A stretch of DNA of 64,000 nt, from the NCBI GenBank assembly GCA_025917655.1, contig CP084610.1, positions 1,612,001 to 1,676,000 on the forward strand. The letters run 5' to 3'. The notes under the pieces are model-generated. The model saw only the letters and a list, made by a program, of their open reading frames with translations. It ran no database searches and had not been told where the DNA came from. The translations under genes were made by a program, and so were the position numbers. The DNA comes from Chlorella sorokiniana. Its lineage: Eukaryota; Chlorophyta; Trebouxiophyceae; Chlorellales; Chlorellaceae. Below, in pieces: positions 14,520 to 25,832 of this stretch (its first letter is position 1; each line of letters starts with the position of its first letter).

Positions 14520-16791
14520 ATGGGGCAACCTCTGAACATGCCTCCCTCCAGCGAAGCTCGCGAAGACTCCACAAGCGACCGGGAGGATGGCGGCAGTGTT
14601 GCCGCCGCCGCTTCCCCCGCCGCTGGCAGGACTCGCCAGATGGTCGACCTTGTGCAGCTGCTGCACCGCTCCGTGCGTGCTGGCGGCGATTACGGCAGGC
14701 ATGCCCAGGCGCTGATACAGGTGGGTGATGCCTGGGGCCCCACCAGGGGCAGCAGCGTGGGAGGAGCGGCAAAGTCCGGCCGATTCAGGCCCCACGATTG
14801 CATCTGTTGGGGACTCCAAGCTGCCTCGATGGATGGACCTCTCAACCCTGCCACTCTGCAACCCTTTCCCTGCAGCTCATGCACATGAACTCAGACAACA
14901 ACGACGACGACGGAGGCGAGGGCGAGGATGGCAGCGACAACGGGGAGTGCGTTGACGGCGGCACCGGCAGCGGCATCCCGGGCGACACCTTCCTGCACAA
15001 GGCCATGCGCGAACGCGATGCCGCCGAGCTGCAGCGCTTGCTGGCCGCGGGGGCAGACCCCAACAGCGCGGACTGCAGCTGCATCACGCCGCTGTACATG
15101 GCGGCGGAGCGAGGCCTGGCCGCAGGGGTCAAGGCGCTGCTGCTGGTGAGGCTGGCGGTTTGGTCGAAGGCCTGCGCCTCTGGCCCACCTCCTATGCATG
15201 CGAGTGTGTCTGCATGCATAGGCAGTGCCTAAAACTTGCCCACATCTGCTTAGCCAGAGCCATGCAGCAGCCAGCAAGTCCTAGCACCTTGCAGTTTCAA
15301 GCGCTGACCTTTCCCAAAACCCGCCGCCCCCCCCCCCCCCATCCAGGCCGGCGCAGAGGTTGATCGCCAGACTGCTGACGGCTACACCCCGCTCATGGCC
15401 GCAATCGCCCAGAGACACGTCGGGTGCATGGAGCTGCTGCTGTCGGCGGGCGCCTCCGTGGCAGCCGTTGACAGCGACGGCGACACCCCGCTGCACTGGG
15501 CGGCCGCAGCCGACGCCGCCATCTTGGAAGCGCTGCTGGCCGCCCCCGGGGCCACCCAGGCCTTGGCACACGCAAACAACGCCGGCCGCTGCCCCCTGCT
15601 GGTGTTTGCCCAGGCTGGCAATGCTGCGGGCGTGGCGGCGCTGTGCCGAGCCGGCGCCAGCGCGGCCGCCACTGACAATGAGGGAGCCAATGCTCTTCAT
15701 GCGGCTGCCAGCGCGACCAAGGGCAGCCCAGAGGAGACCGTGGCTGAGCTGCTGCGGGCCGGCTTTGACCCCAACTTCGCCGCCGAGGAGGGCGCCACGG
15801 CGCTGCACTGGCGGCGCAGAACGGCACGGCCGGCGCGGCCGCCGCGCTCCTCGCCGCCGGCGCTCAGGCCAACCGCCGCGACGGCCAAGGTCACACCCCG
15901 CTAAACTACGCCGTCTTCTTCGGTCACTCGGAGGTGGTGCACGCGCTGCTGGCTGCCGGCGCAGACCCGCTGCTGGCTGATCACGAAGCGGGGACAACGC
16001 TTTCCACCTGGCGGCGCGCTGCGGCGAGGTGGGTGGCCTGCATGCTGTGGTGTGGCTCGGGATGCGGTGCAAGCGGTCGTGCTCAGGGCCCAGCTGGCAC
16101 GGGGTGCTTGATTCCTGCGCTGCCGCTGCAGCTGCCCAGCGGCTGTTTGCCGCCAGCATGGCCTGGCGCCCGACAACTGCTGCCAGAGCCGATGCCAAAC
16201 CTGCCTCCGCCCGCCTCATCCGACCCCGTCCCGCAGATCATGCTTCTGGCGGAGATGTGCAAGGGCCGCACGCCGGAGGCGGTGCGGGCGCTGCTCGGCG
16301 CGCAAAACGCACGCGGCTTCACCCCCTGCTCAGCGCCGCCAGCCGGTGCCAGGTGGCGGCTGTGCGCTGGCTGCTGCGCGCCGGCGCCGACCATGCGGCT
16401 GCCGACAAGGAGGGCAGCACGGCGCTGCACGCGGCGGCGCAGCGGGAGGACACCGCCACCCTGCTGAGCCTGCTGTGCCGCCCTGGGATCCACACCTCGC
16501 CCGTCAACCAAGCCGGCCAGACGCCGCTGCACCTGGCAGCCGCCGCGGGCAACGTCGACGCCATCGCGCAGCTGCTCCAGAAGGGAGCGCGGCTGGAGGC
16601 GGAAGACCAGGACGGCGACCGCCCGCTGCACTTTGCAGCGCTGAGCAGCCAGCCAGCGGCGGCGGCATGCCTGCTGGCGGCAGGCGCTGACCGCCCGCGC
16701 CGCAAACCACCGCGGTCAGACCGCGCTGCACATTGCCTTTGGTCGGAAGCATGCCGAGACGATTGCGGCATTTGGGGTTCCGGCTGAATGA
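14520..16791 (+). CDS. Ankyrin-repeat protein (at least 11 repeats)
   Basis: Protein-protein interaction scaffold of unknown partner; no catalytic domain is visible. Four exons, 14520-14720, 14876-15145, 15347-16028 and 16237-16791, give roughly 570 residues once frame breaks are resolved. Residues 1-67 are polar and end in a helix (TRQMVDLVQLLHRSVRAGGD). An acidic linker follows (NSDNNDDDGGEGEDGSDNGE). After it, repeats run to the C-terminus: GDTFLHKAMRERDAAELQRL, DGYTPLMAAIAQRHVGCMEL, DGDTPLHWAAAADAAILEAL, EGANALHAAASATKGSPEET, QGHTPLNYAVFFGHSEVVHA, EGSTALHAAAQREDTATLLS, AGQTPLHLAAAAGNVDAIAQ, DGDRPLHFAALSSQPAAAAC and a final RGQTALHIAFGRKHAETIAA. Frame breaks are seen near 15810, 16000, 16330 and 16697. 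Each falls within a repeat whose consensus makes the correct frame obvious. The protein is cytosolic or nuclear; no signal or membrane segment. Confidence 0.9.
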
Positions 16792-17581
16792 CAGCGACGC
16801 GAATGCTTTTCCCACCGGTCATCATGCTTTTCCCACTCCTTACACATGCATCACTCTTGGTTTTTTCGAGTTTCCCCCACACCCTGTTAGCTCTTTCCAC
16901 GATCCTTTACTTCAGCAAACATGTGAGCATACTTGTGAGCGCATTGACTTCTACAGCGACCGAGACCGTTGCTGGTCAGCCGGTGCAGCAGGAAAAAGGC
17001 TGCCTTCACCTTGAATACCCCAGAAAATTGGCAATCCCTGTTCGACGAACACCCAGACTTTTGCCTCTTACAGCCGGCAAACACAACTGCTGGCTTGGAG
17101 GGAGAATCGTCAAGCCACCGATCATGCAGCCGCCGGGATGCTTGAGATTCTCGTCGAGTGCACGTAGAGATTGAAAGCCATGAGTGCGTGAGAGAAGCTC
17201 GACTGAGAGCCCCTGAAAGCAAGGTGAGCGGGCGCTGGATCGCCCATCGCGGCACGGCAGGCGCCGCAGGGGCGGTGTATCCGGCCTGCCCCGCCCGGCA
17301 AAGCGCACTCCGTATGCATGAATTCAATTCGACCCTAATAGATAACGGCGGCAGCCGTATGGCCTGCGCCTACTGTCCTGCCTGACCACTTCTTGCTGTG
17401 CAGTGTGAGGGCCCTCACTCCCGGGACTCAGCGGTGCACAGTGGTACTGCAGCGCAGGGACTCCAGGCAGCGGCCTCCATACATGCCCTGGCCACCGTCA
17501 TACAGCCGCGCATCATTTGTGTCGCTCTTTTCATCCGTTGTGAGCATCCAACCGGCTGTATTTGCTCCCGCGCGCGCGAGC
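16792..17581. other. Intergenic between ankyrin and lipase genes
   Basis: About 790 bp, somewhat richer in A+T, with no conserved reading frame or repeat that I can support. Confidence 0.5.
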
Positions 17582-19499
17582 ATGGTGCTGAGCGACCTTG
17601 CAGACGCGGCCGCCTTGGCGGCCCGCATCAGCGCGGCCCTTGCAGACAAGCCGGGGGAACTCGTTGAAGATGTGGACATGGTTAGGAACGTTGCAGCGCT
17701 GAGGTGAGCCCGAGCAGCGAGTCCCAGCCAGCGCTCCCGTCTGTGTCGACCGCCGGTCTGCATTCGCCTGGCTGCCCTGCCCTGCCTGCGTGCGGGCCGG
17801 AGTGATTACTGCAAGCTGAATGTAAGCTTCCTCCCCTCCCCGCAAACGCATGCAGCTACCTGTCGGAGCGTGTGTACGATGTGAAAGGCCTCGCGCCCGG
17901 CCACCGGGAGGAGGTGCCTGGTGGCGGCACAGCCTTGCTGCTGCACGTGCAGCGCGCCGGCGCAACCAGCGCGCAGCAGTACACCATCTGGGAGCTTCCG
18001 GGCCTGGAGGTGGTGGCGGTGGCTTTCCGCGGTACAGAGACAGACGATCTGCGGGACATCTTCATCAACCTGGCCTTTCGGCCCGCCAGCCTGGCAGCAG
18101 TGCTGCCGCCCCCAGCCGCTGCGCTGCCACGGAAACCCTGCGCCAGCTGGCCTCCCCATCCTTGTTCATCAGGGCGTGCTGGCGGCGGTGGCGCAGCAGG
18201 CCCCAGCCATCGCAAGCGTGCTGCGGGCCAGGTACGGCGGCGAGCGCCCAGCAGCCGGCGCCTTCCGCCCTGGCCAGCTCGTGCTGACCGGGCACTCCTT
18301 GGGGGGCTACGCCACCGCGCTCCTCCTGCACATCATGTCCACGCCTTCCCTCCACGACCTGCTGCACTTTGAGCAGGGTGGGTGAGGGAGCCTTGCTTTG
18401 CAAGGGGCGCAGCGAAAGCTCACCCGGCTTTCTAAGATGCGCATGTGCCTGGCAGCCAGCATCTCCGTCACTCCAGCCTCCCTGCCGCCCTTCTGACTCA
18501 GGAGCTGTGGCCTGCACCTTTGGCGCCCCCTTCATCCTGACCGGCGAGCCAGCCCAGGCGTACGCCCACATGATCGCCCTGCAGCAGTGCCTGGGCGGCC
18601 GCGGCGCTTTCCTGCACATCGGTGCGTCCAGAGCGGCCTCCCGCACTGCACTGCCCTGTTACCCCGCGTTGCAAGCACATGCCTGCTTGCATTGCACTGG
18701 CTTGCTTCCCTTCCGCCACCTCCCTCCTCCGCCCCTCCGCCTGATGCAGTGAACGGCCCAGACCCAGTGCCCCGTCTGCTGGGCCCAAACTTGGATGAGG
18801 TGAAGGACGCACTAGCAGACCTGCTTCCCGGCGTGGCCACCGCCCGCTCCATCGCCGACCGCTACCTGCCGGTGAGTTTGCACCGCAGCCTCCCCTGTGC
18901 CTGATGCAGCAGAGGGCGCTGTGGCCTGACTCAGCGCGCTTGCAAGCTCGCACGTCTGTGGTGCGGGTGCGCGTGGCTGGTGCCGACGCTCGCGTTGCGG
19001 TCTCGCTCCCGCTTGCCTTGCAGCTTGGCTGCTACTGCCTGCTGCACGACGGCGACCTGCGCACCATCTGCTCCGACCCACACGGCGTGGGAGGCCTGCA
19101 GAGCGCGCAGCAGGCGGTGGAGTGGCTGCGCATGTCGCATGCCATGGCGCCGCTGCTGGCAGGGTCCGTGGCAGACGGCCTGCAGAGGCGGAGGTGGGCC
19201 GCCGTTCCAGCCCTGGCTGCAAACAACGCTGGCTCGCTGCGCCTTGCGTGTGAGTCCATCACCTTGAAAGACGAACGCGGCAGGTTGTGCTGCAGCGGCG
19301 AGCCCAGCCCTTGAAGCGAGGTCGACAGCTGGTGCCCTGCCTGCCTGCAGTGTGAGCACCGCCGTCGCGCCGCTGAGCCCTGCGCGCATCCTCGGCTTCC
19401 ACTCGGCTTCCAAGTACCGCAGCGAGCTGTGCAGCATGCTGCAGCGGCTTGAGCGGGCCGCTCAGAAGGACGACTGCATCATCTGCTGAGCTTGCGAGG
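17582..19499 (+). CDS. Class 3 (alpha/beta-hydrolase) lipase-like protein
   Basis: Probable triacylglycerol or glycerolipid lipase. Six exons: 17582-17703, 17856-18377, 18502-18621, 18750-18871, 19024-19193 and 19351-19499, about 401 residues. The block GLEVVAVAFRGTETDDLRDI is the oxyanion-region motif of lipase class 3. The nucleophile elbow is GQLVLTGHSLGGYATALLLH (Ser in GHSLG). VACTFGAPFILTG and VNGPDPVPRLLGPN match the strand and the loop carrying the catalytic Asp. The catalytic His is probably in the last exon (ARILGFHSASKYRSEL). There is no clear signal peptide; the N-terminus MVLSDLADAAALAARISAAL is helical. Exon 2 has two frame breaks (~18110 and ~18168) between FINLAF and VHQGVLAAVAQQ. 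Related lipases act on plastid or ER lipids; substrate and location here are unknown. Confidence 0.87.
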
Positions 19500-19519
19500 T
19501 GCCACCGCCTCACGGCGCT

Positions 19520-20485
19520 AAGCCTACCGAGCGCGGCTTGACTGTGCCAGTACCCGTTGCGGCTTTCAATCGAATTCATTGCGTGGAACCAGGGATTGGC
19601 TGTACTGACCATCACTTGGCAGCTTCTGCTTGGCTGTTTCTGATCCATCCTGCGCCAGCTGTCCCGCCCATTGCCCTTGAGTGCTTTTCCGCCCGGCGCG
19701 TTCGGATACCCCTATTTGCTGCCTTTCTCTTCGAAATTCTCCCCGAAAATTTCTGTTTTCAGTAAGAGACGAGCCGAGCTAGTCGCCCAGCCATTTGAGA
19801 AGCGGCTCCGCTCCACTCCTGCAGATAAGCGCACGTGACACTTGCGCATCACCACAGGCGAGGTTACACGTGCGCTGGCGGCGGTGGCGGCGTGATGAAC
19901 GACGCACGGGAGCGGCAGCTGCGGCGGGACCTGTCGCGATGTGTGGTGGGCAACGCCCTGACCTTTGTGGGACTGTCCACCCCTATGGCGTTGTGCTTTG
20001 AGGTAGGCAGCGTGGCGGGCGGCGCGTGCCCACAGCATCCTTGACGCTCTCAAGCGTTTCCGGTGCCCGCTGCCCTTGCACCCAGCGCTTGCGCCGTGCC
20101 CGACGCCTGTCCCCCAGCAGAGCAGCAAGCACGCGGCGTACATGGGGATGGCCGGCGCGCTGCTTGGCCTGGTCGTCAGTGAGCTGCTGCTCCGCCGCTA
20201 CAGCCCGCCGCTGCCGCAGCGCTTGCGCAGCCCGCGCCGCCCGCACCACCCGCAATTCGTGGCTCTCATGTACTCTCTTTGACCCGGTGCCGCCCCTGCC
20301 AGGCACCAGAGACTGCAAAAAGAAGCGGGAGGCCCTTGAGAGCTACCTGCGCAGCCGGCACGCGCAGGCCACGATGCTGGAGCGGCAGCTGGAAGGCGAC
20401 GAATCGTGGTGACAGCGGCGGTGGGGGCCGCTGCCGAGGAACTCCAGCATCAGCGTGGAGGCTGGCTGGCGCAGCCTGTGCATCT
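19520..20485 (+). repeat. Tandem duplication, unit A
   Basis: Direct repeat of ~0.97 kb, with its partner at 20494-21540. Similarity starts at the shared block ending CGAGCGCGGC and runs through the promoter/5' UTR (shared ATTGGCTGTACTGACCATCA), both exons, the intron and the 3' flank (GGCTGGCTGGCGCAGCCT). Divergence by substitutions and small indels shows that the duplication is not brand new. Confidence 0.85.
19895..20412 (+). CDS. Small two-helix membrane protein, tandem copy A (C-terminus frame-disrupted)
   Basis: Not recognised. Exon 1 (19895-20002) encodes MNDARERQLRRDLSRCVVGN and a hydrophobic stretch (ALTFVGLSTPMALCFE). Exon 2 starts near 20121 and encodes SSKHAAYMGMAGALLGLVVS, a second hydrophobic segment, then ELLLRRYSPPLPQR. 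After FVALMY the frame reaches a TGA ending at 20282, whereas copy B reads on through FGDPVPPLPG. Two bases present in copy B are missing here (~20277). Beyond the gap the paralogous tail KKREALESYLRSR is still readable in another frame to a stop at 20412. So copy A is either truncated or carries a sequencing error. Shared hydrophobic N-terminal helices suggest a small integral membrane protein of about 130 residues. Confidence 0.55.
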
Positions 20486-20493
20486 GAGATCTA

Positions 20494-21540
20494 AGCGTAC
20501 CGAGCGCGGCATGCCTGTGCCAACAACCTGCGCGGTTTTCAAACCAACTCATTCCGTCATTGCAACCATGGATTGGCTGTACTGACCATCACTTGGCACA
20601 GCTTCTGTTTGGCTGTATCTGATCCTGCGCATCCATAGCTGGCAGCGCCGCCATTGCCCTGGAGTGCTTTTCCGCTCGGGGATTCGGGGGCTCCTATTTG
20701 CTGCCTTGTTCTTCGCAGTTTTTTCCAACTTTCCCTCTTTCCAGTAAGAAGCGAGCCGAGCGAGTTGCCCAGCCATCGCTTTTCTGAGAAGCCGCTCCCT
20801 CTGCAGACAAGCGCACGGGACACGGGTGGTCGGCTGATTAGGAAGGGTGCCAACGCAACAGGCAGCACGCCGGGCGAGGTTGCACGCGCGCGGCGGCGGT
20901 TGCGGCGGCGTGATGAGCGATGCGCGGGAGCGGCAGCTTGGGCAGGAGCTGTCGGACTGTGTGCTGGGCTCCAGCTGGATGTACACAGTGCTGTGCCTGG
21001 GGCTGGCCATCCCCCTGGGGGTGCGGCAGAAGGTGGGCGGCGCAGCGGGCGGTGCGTGCTCACTGCATCCTCGCCACTCTCCAGCGTTTCCGCTGCCCGC
21101 TGCCTGGCACACAGTGCTTGCGCCGGGCCTGGCGCCTGCCCCCCGCAGAGCTACATGCCCGTAGTGTACATGGGGGTGACCGGAACGCTGTTGGACCTGG
21201 TCAGCGGTGAGCTGCTGCTCCAGCCTGCTGCTGCAGCCTGCTGCGCCTGCTTTGCCTGCTTTGCCTGCTTCACCTGCGCCATCCCCACCACCTGCAATTC
21301 GTGGCTCTCATGTACGCCTTTGGGGACCCGGTGCCGCCCCTGCCAGGCTTCGACAAGTGCAAGGAGAAGCGGGAGGCCCTTGAGAGCTACCTGCGCAGCC
21401 GGCAGGCGTTTGGGGCGCAGGCCACGACGCTGGAGCGGCAGCTGGGCGGCGATGAGTCAGGCTGACAGCGCGGTTGGGGCCGCTGCCAAGGGACTCTTCC
21501 ATCAGCGTGCAGGCTGGCTGGCGCAGCCTTTGCACAATGA
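20494..21540 (+). repeat. Tandem duplication, unit B
   Basis: Second copy of the ~1 kb direct duplication that begins at 19520. It keeps the same gene orientation and intron position as unit A. Confidence 0.85.
20913..21465 (+). CDS. Small two-helix membrane protein, tandem copy B
   Basis: Paralogue of the preceding gene. Exon 1 (20913-21032) encodes MSDARERQLGQELSDCVLGS and the hydrophobic WMYTVLCLGLAIPLGVRQK. Exon 2 (from 21149) gives SYMPVVYMGVTGTLLDLVSG. The C-terminal part, LQFVALMYAFGDPVPPLPG followed by DKCKEKREALESYLRSRQAF, ends at the stop 21465 but is one frame off from the start of exon 2. A shift therefore occurs between ~21200 and 21290, inside a TGCCTGCTT-type low-complexity stretch that replaces the Arg/Pro-rich linker of copy A. 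Function unknown. The conserved features are the ARERQL start, two hydrophobic helices and a charged C-terminal helix. Confidence 0.6.
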
Positions 21541-21754
21541 GCCGTACAGCTTCTGCCAGCTTGGCCATCTGACGTGTTCACCGTTGCACGCCTTCAACAG
21601 TTGCCTGGGTGCAGCAGAGCAGAGCGCGCAGGCAGCGGGTGCGAGCATACATGAGAAGCAAACAAGGAGGCACAGGAGTTGAGCAGAGACCATGAAACAG
21701 CAGTTTGAGCAGGGATACCGACCGGGCGGCAGCGGCAAAGCTGGCCACCGCAGC

Positions 21755-24700
21755 TCAGAAGCCGTAGCCCCCTCCAGGGTAGCCGTAGCCGCCGGCTGCG
21801 AAGCCCTGCGGGGCGCCGCCGCCGTAGCGCCGGCTGCCGCCGCCGGGGAAGCCGCCCATGCGGGAGGCAAACATGTGGGCGAAGAGGTCGTCCTCAGTCT
21901 GGAAGCCGCCGCCAGGGAAGCCGCCCATGCCGCCGCCGCCGTCGCTGGGGTGCCCCTGCTGGATCTCCTCCAGGCTCCAGCCGGCGTCGTAGCGCCGCCG
22001 CTTGGCCGGGTCGGACAGCACCCCAAACGCCTCCCCCACCAGCTTGAACTGCGCCTCTGCCGCATCCCGCTCCTCCTCGCTGGCCTGTGCAGACGGGGAG
22101 GGCGGGGCGGGGTGGGTTTAATCTTGTGCAAGATGGGGCAGCGGCGGCGGCGGACGGGGCTGGCGAGCTCCCACCCAGAGGCCCGGCCTGGCCCGCTGGC
22201 AGGCGGCGCTGCCCAGCCGGCCTGCACGCCGCCGCGGAGCCCACGCACGCACGGGCTGCAGCACCAGGGGCGCACACCTTGTCGGGGTGGTGCTTCAGGG
22301 CGGCCTTGCGGTACGCTTTCTTGATGTCCTCCTCCCCCGCCGCCGCCTCCACCCCCAGCACCCCGTAGTAGTCAACCCGCTTGCTCTTCTTCAGCGCCAG
22401 CCGCGCCTCGCGCAGCAGCTCGCCCAGCCCGGGGTACCCCTCCTCCATCTGCCCCACCTTCTCCAGGTCGCGCACAGCGTCCTCAAAGTTCTTCAGCGCC
22501 TGGTGCGCCTGCTCGGGGCGGGAGGGGGTGAGGGAGGGTGAGCAGCAGGCACGGCGAGCGCGTGATCGAGGGGGGCGAGCTAAAACGAGCGAGGGAAGGG
22601 CACATGAAACGCGTGAACAAGGGTTGCGACGGGCAGCTGCGAGCATGCCGGTGGATTGACTGCCAAGGGCCACGTCACGCCCGGCTGGCCAGCAAGGCAC
22701 GCAGCGCGAGGCGGCACAGGCTGTGCGGGCGGCGCATGCGGACCAGGCAGGCAGGCGGCCGCGGCGGACCTGCGCGCGGCGCACATACGCCTTTGCGTAG
22801 GCCGCGTCCAGCTCGATGGCCAGCTCAGCATCCGCCAGCGAGTCCTCGTGCCGCCCCAGCTTGGCGGCGGCGGCGGCGCGGTTGCAGGCCACCTGAGCCA
22901 TGAACTGGGTGCGCAGCTCGGGGTCGGCGGCCAGGGCGGCGCTGTACTGCTGGTGGGCCTCCTCGTACCGCCCCGCCGCAAACGCGGCGTTGCCGCGCTC
23001 CTTGCCCCCGCTACCGCTCGCAGGCGCTTCAGGCCGCGCTGGGCGGGGACGCAGTCTGGGTCGCACCTGGGGGAAGAAGGAGGTGGCCGGCATGCGTGCG
23101 TACTGTCGGTCATGTGAAGCTGGAGGCACGTGGCGGCACAGCCCAGTTGCTGCCCCGTTTCCTTCTGACCGAGGTGCCAGGACATGCTTTGCCACCCCGC
23201 TTCCCTGCCTCCTATCCAGCCCACATCACACGCAACTCATACACAGAACCAGCGCCGCCACCCACCTGAGCGCCTGCTGGTACAGCTGCTGCGCCATGGG
23301 CAGGTTGCCGCTGAGGTAGAGGGCGCGGGAGCGCAGCGACAGCACCTCGGGGGCGCTGGCGTCCCCACCAAGGCTCATGCCCCGCGCCTCCGCTACCGCC
23401 TCGGCGTGCCTGGGGGTGGAGGCGGGCGTTTGGGGGCAGGCGCAGAGTGTGGGTGGCTTGTGGGAAAGGTTGAGAGCAGGGCCAGGGATCCCCTGGAGGA
23501 TATCAAGGTGCCGCAGCGCAGCTGTGGCAGCCGCTGGGGCAGCGGCTAGTGGCTAGTCTGGAAAGTGGTCACCGCAACGCGGTATGAGGAGCGGGCCGGC
23601 CTGCGTCCACGCCCCAGCAGCGGCCCCAGCGCTGCACCCAGTCACCTGCCGCAGGCGATGAGCGCCTCCACCCTCAGCCGCACTGCTGGCTCCGCCGAGG
23701 GCACGCTGCCCTGGCAGGCGGCCTCCGCCAGCGCCAGCGCCCGCGCCGGCTCGCCGCCAGCCAGCGCAGCCGCGCCCGCCTCCACCTTGCGCGCCACTGC
23801 GGGGGAGGGAGGGCGGGGGAGGTTGGGACACGGACGGAAGAGGAGCAAGGGGTGAGAGCAGCAGCAGGGTTGTGCCACGCTGCAAGGGGCGGCCGCTGCT
23901 TCCCCGGCCGCTGCAGCAGCGTGCGGAGGCTGCCTCTGCTGCCAGGGACCCGTGCAGCCCTGGCGGACTTGCCAAAGCCGTGTGGGCATGCTGATCCAGC
24001 AGAAGCAGCAGAAGCAGTACAGCCCAACGCAGCAGCGGCAGCAGAGCGTAGCGGATCGGCAGCAGAAGCGGAGCCGGGCCCACCTCGCTGGCAGGCCACC
24101 AGCTCCTGCTGCACGGCGGCGTCCCGCTGCGCCCCCGGCGGTACAGCTCCTCCGCCCGGCCCCACTGCCCCATCAGCATCTCCGCCTTGGCTGCGGGCAG
24201 GAAGGAGCCAAACCTCCGATGGATGGACGGATGGAACACACAAACATCGGCACTGACAGGGGATTGCGGCAGGCAGCTCGCGAGAGCGGCAGGGGCCACA
24301 GCGCTGCGCATGCGTCATGGGTGGCGCATGCAGCAGCATGGTACAGCTCCCACGTACCTGCTCGGGCGTAGGCCTTGACGAAACCGGGGTCAAGCTCCAG
24401 GGCCGCCAGGCTGTCCTGTACCGCCTCGGGGTACCGCCGCGCCATGAGGTGCGCCGCTGCGGTTGCCGAGGTACACGGCGGTGCCGGGCGCAGCTGCAGC
24501 GCCGCCGAGAAGCAGCGTACCGCCTCGTCGTACCGCCCCGCCCGGAACGCCTCGTTGCCCAACGCCTTCTGGGCCTCTGCGGAGGCCCGCGGCGAGGCGG
24601 GGGCGCCCTGCTCGCCGCCCGCAGCGCCGTCGTCGGTTGCAGCTGCAGACGCCGCGGACGCTTGGGTGTCCAGGGCGCCCGGATCCGAAGACTCTGGGGT

Positions 24701-25389
24701 GGGGGCGCTGCTGGCAAAGCTGCTGCTCCTGGCGGGCGCCCGCGCGCTGCCGCTGCCGCCGGCTTGCCGCCACCAGGCTTGGCCGCTGCCGCGCCCGCAG
24801 CACCCACCGGCGCCTGGTTCTCGGCCGCACCACTCCTGGTGCTGCTTGCCGCCATGGTTGCTGCCTTTTCGAGGCCTTCCCGCAGCTGCTTGTTGTTGGG
24901 CTTGAGGCGCAGGCCGCGCTCGAATGCTTGGCGGGCGGCGCCAGCATCGCGCACCCCAAATGGGCGGTGCCCAGCCGATACCAGGCTGCAGATAGGGCAT
25001 AGAAAAGTGCTTTTGAACAAAAGGCCGTGCACAGTGTCTTCAAATGCAGGCAGAGGAAGGCGCACGCCCTGTGACAGCCACAAACTCACAGGCAAGCGAG
25101 CGGCCACCCTGCGCTGCCGCCGCCGCTGCCGCCACTCACCCTTGTCCCAGTTCGGCGCCAGAGACGTAGCTTCTCCTGCGTAACGTATTCCTGATTGCCA
25201 GTCCTCCATCTTTTGGCTCGCCATGGACAGGTTTGCTGCGATTTTGGCCCCGTCCAGCGGTGTCCTGTTCGCGCCACTGCTGTGGAAGCTTTTCAGGGCC
25301 TTCGCGTAACCCTCAGCTGCCGCTTGATAGTCTGCAGCATGATAAGCCGCTTCCGCAGCAGCCTTGAGTGCCTGCCAGTCGTCTAGCAT
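21755..25389 (-). CDS. DNAJC7-like co-chaperone: TPR repeats plus C-terminal J domain
   Basis: Hsp70/Hsp90 co-chaperone that passes clients between the two chaperones (TPR2/DNAJC7 family). The minus-strand gene starts at 25389 ([20 protein letters not shown]) and has many exons. TPR units in order include [72 protein letters not shown]; a degenerate segment near 24160 ([14 protein letters not shown]); then [20 protein letters not shown] and [20 protein letters not shown]. The J domain is at ~22400-22270 and ~22090-21960: [20 protein letters not shown], the HPD motif in [10 protein letters not shown], and [20 protein letters not shown]. The C-terminus (21755-21920) is Gly/Phe-rich with a terminal [11 protein letters not shown]. 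An Ala-rich linker separates the first TPR pair from the rest. Frame breaks are present in the middle exons, so exact length is uncertain (roughly 600 residues). Confidence 0.87.
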
Positions 25390-25832
25390 GGCGGCCTCAG
25401 CTGAATGGAGTGCCAGGCGAGAATCTGAACAGCTTGAACGCTGCACAGCCTCGCAAAGGGGCCGGTTTCCTGTCAGCAGGGCTGTCAAGGTCCCATGTAC
25501 GGCAGCAATACCATGCATCTGCAAGTGTCGCCTCTTTCCAGCGCTCATGCGCTCGCATGGTATTCATCACATTGTCTTCTGACATCAATGGGTAGTGCCT
25601 GACTGTTCTTGATTCCTCACTTGGTTTCCGACATGTCATATCGTCGGTGCCACAGCTTTCGCTTTTGAAGCTGCGACGCCGCGATTACATCAGCATCAAT
25701 CTGACATTGGGACCGGAACGCCTGCAAGCCCGCCCTTTGCTGCAGCCACAGTGCCCGGGCGGCGGCAGTGCCCTTGCAACACTTGCCGGGCAACCCGTCA
25801 GTGGCACCCCTTGGAGCCTGGTGACCTGAGTC
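25390..25832. promoter_or_regulatory. Divergent intergenic region, DNAJC7-like gene / DNase II-CXC gene
   Basis: 443 bp between opposing start codons. No TATA box or heat-shock element was recognised with confidence. An in-frame TGA two codons before the ATG at 25833 supports that start. Confidence 0.4.

Noticed and set aside
19895-20412. Confirmed pseudogene for tandem copy A
   Set aside because: The two-base difference could equally be a sequencing error, given the many indels in this assembly.
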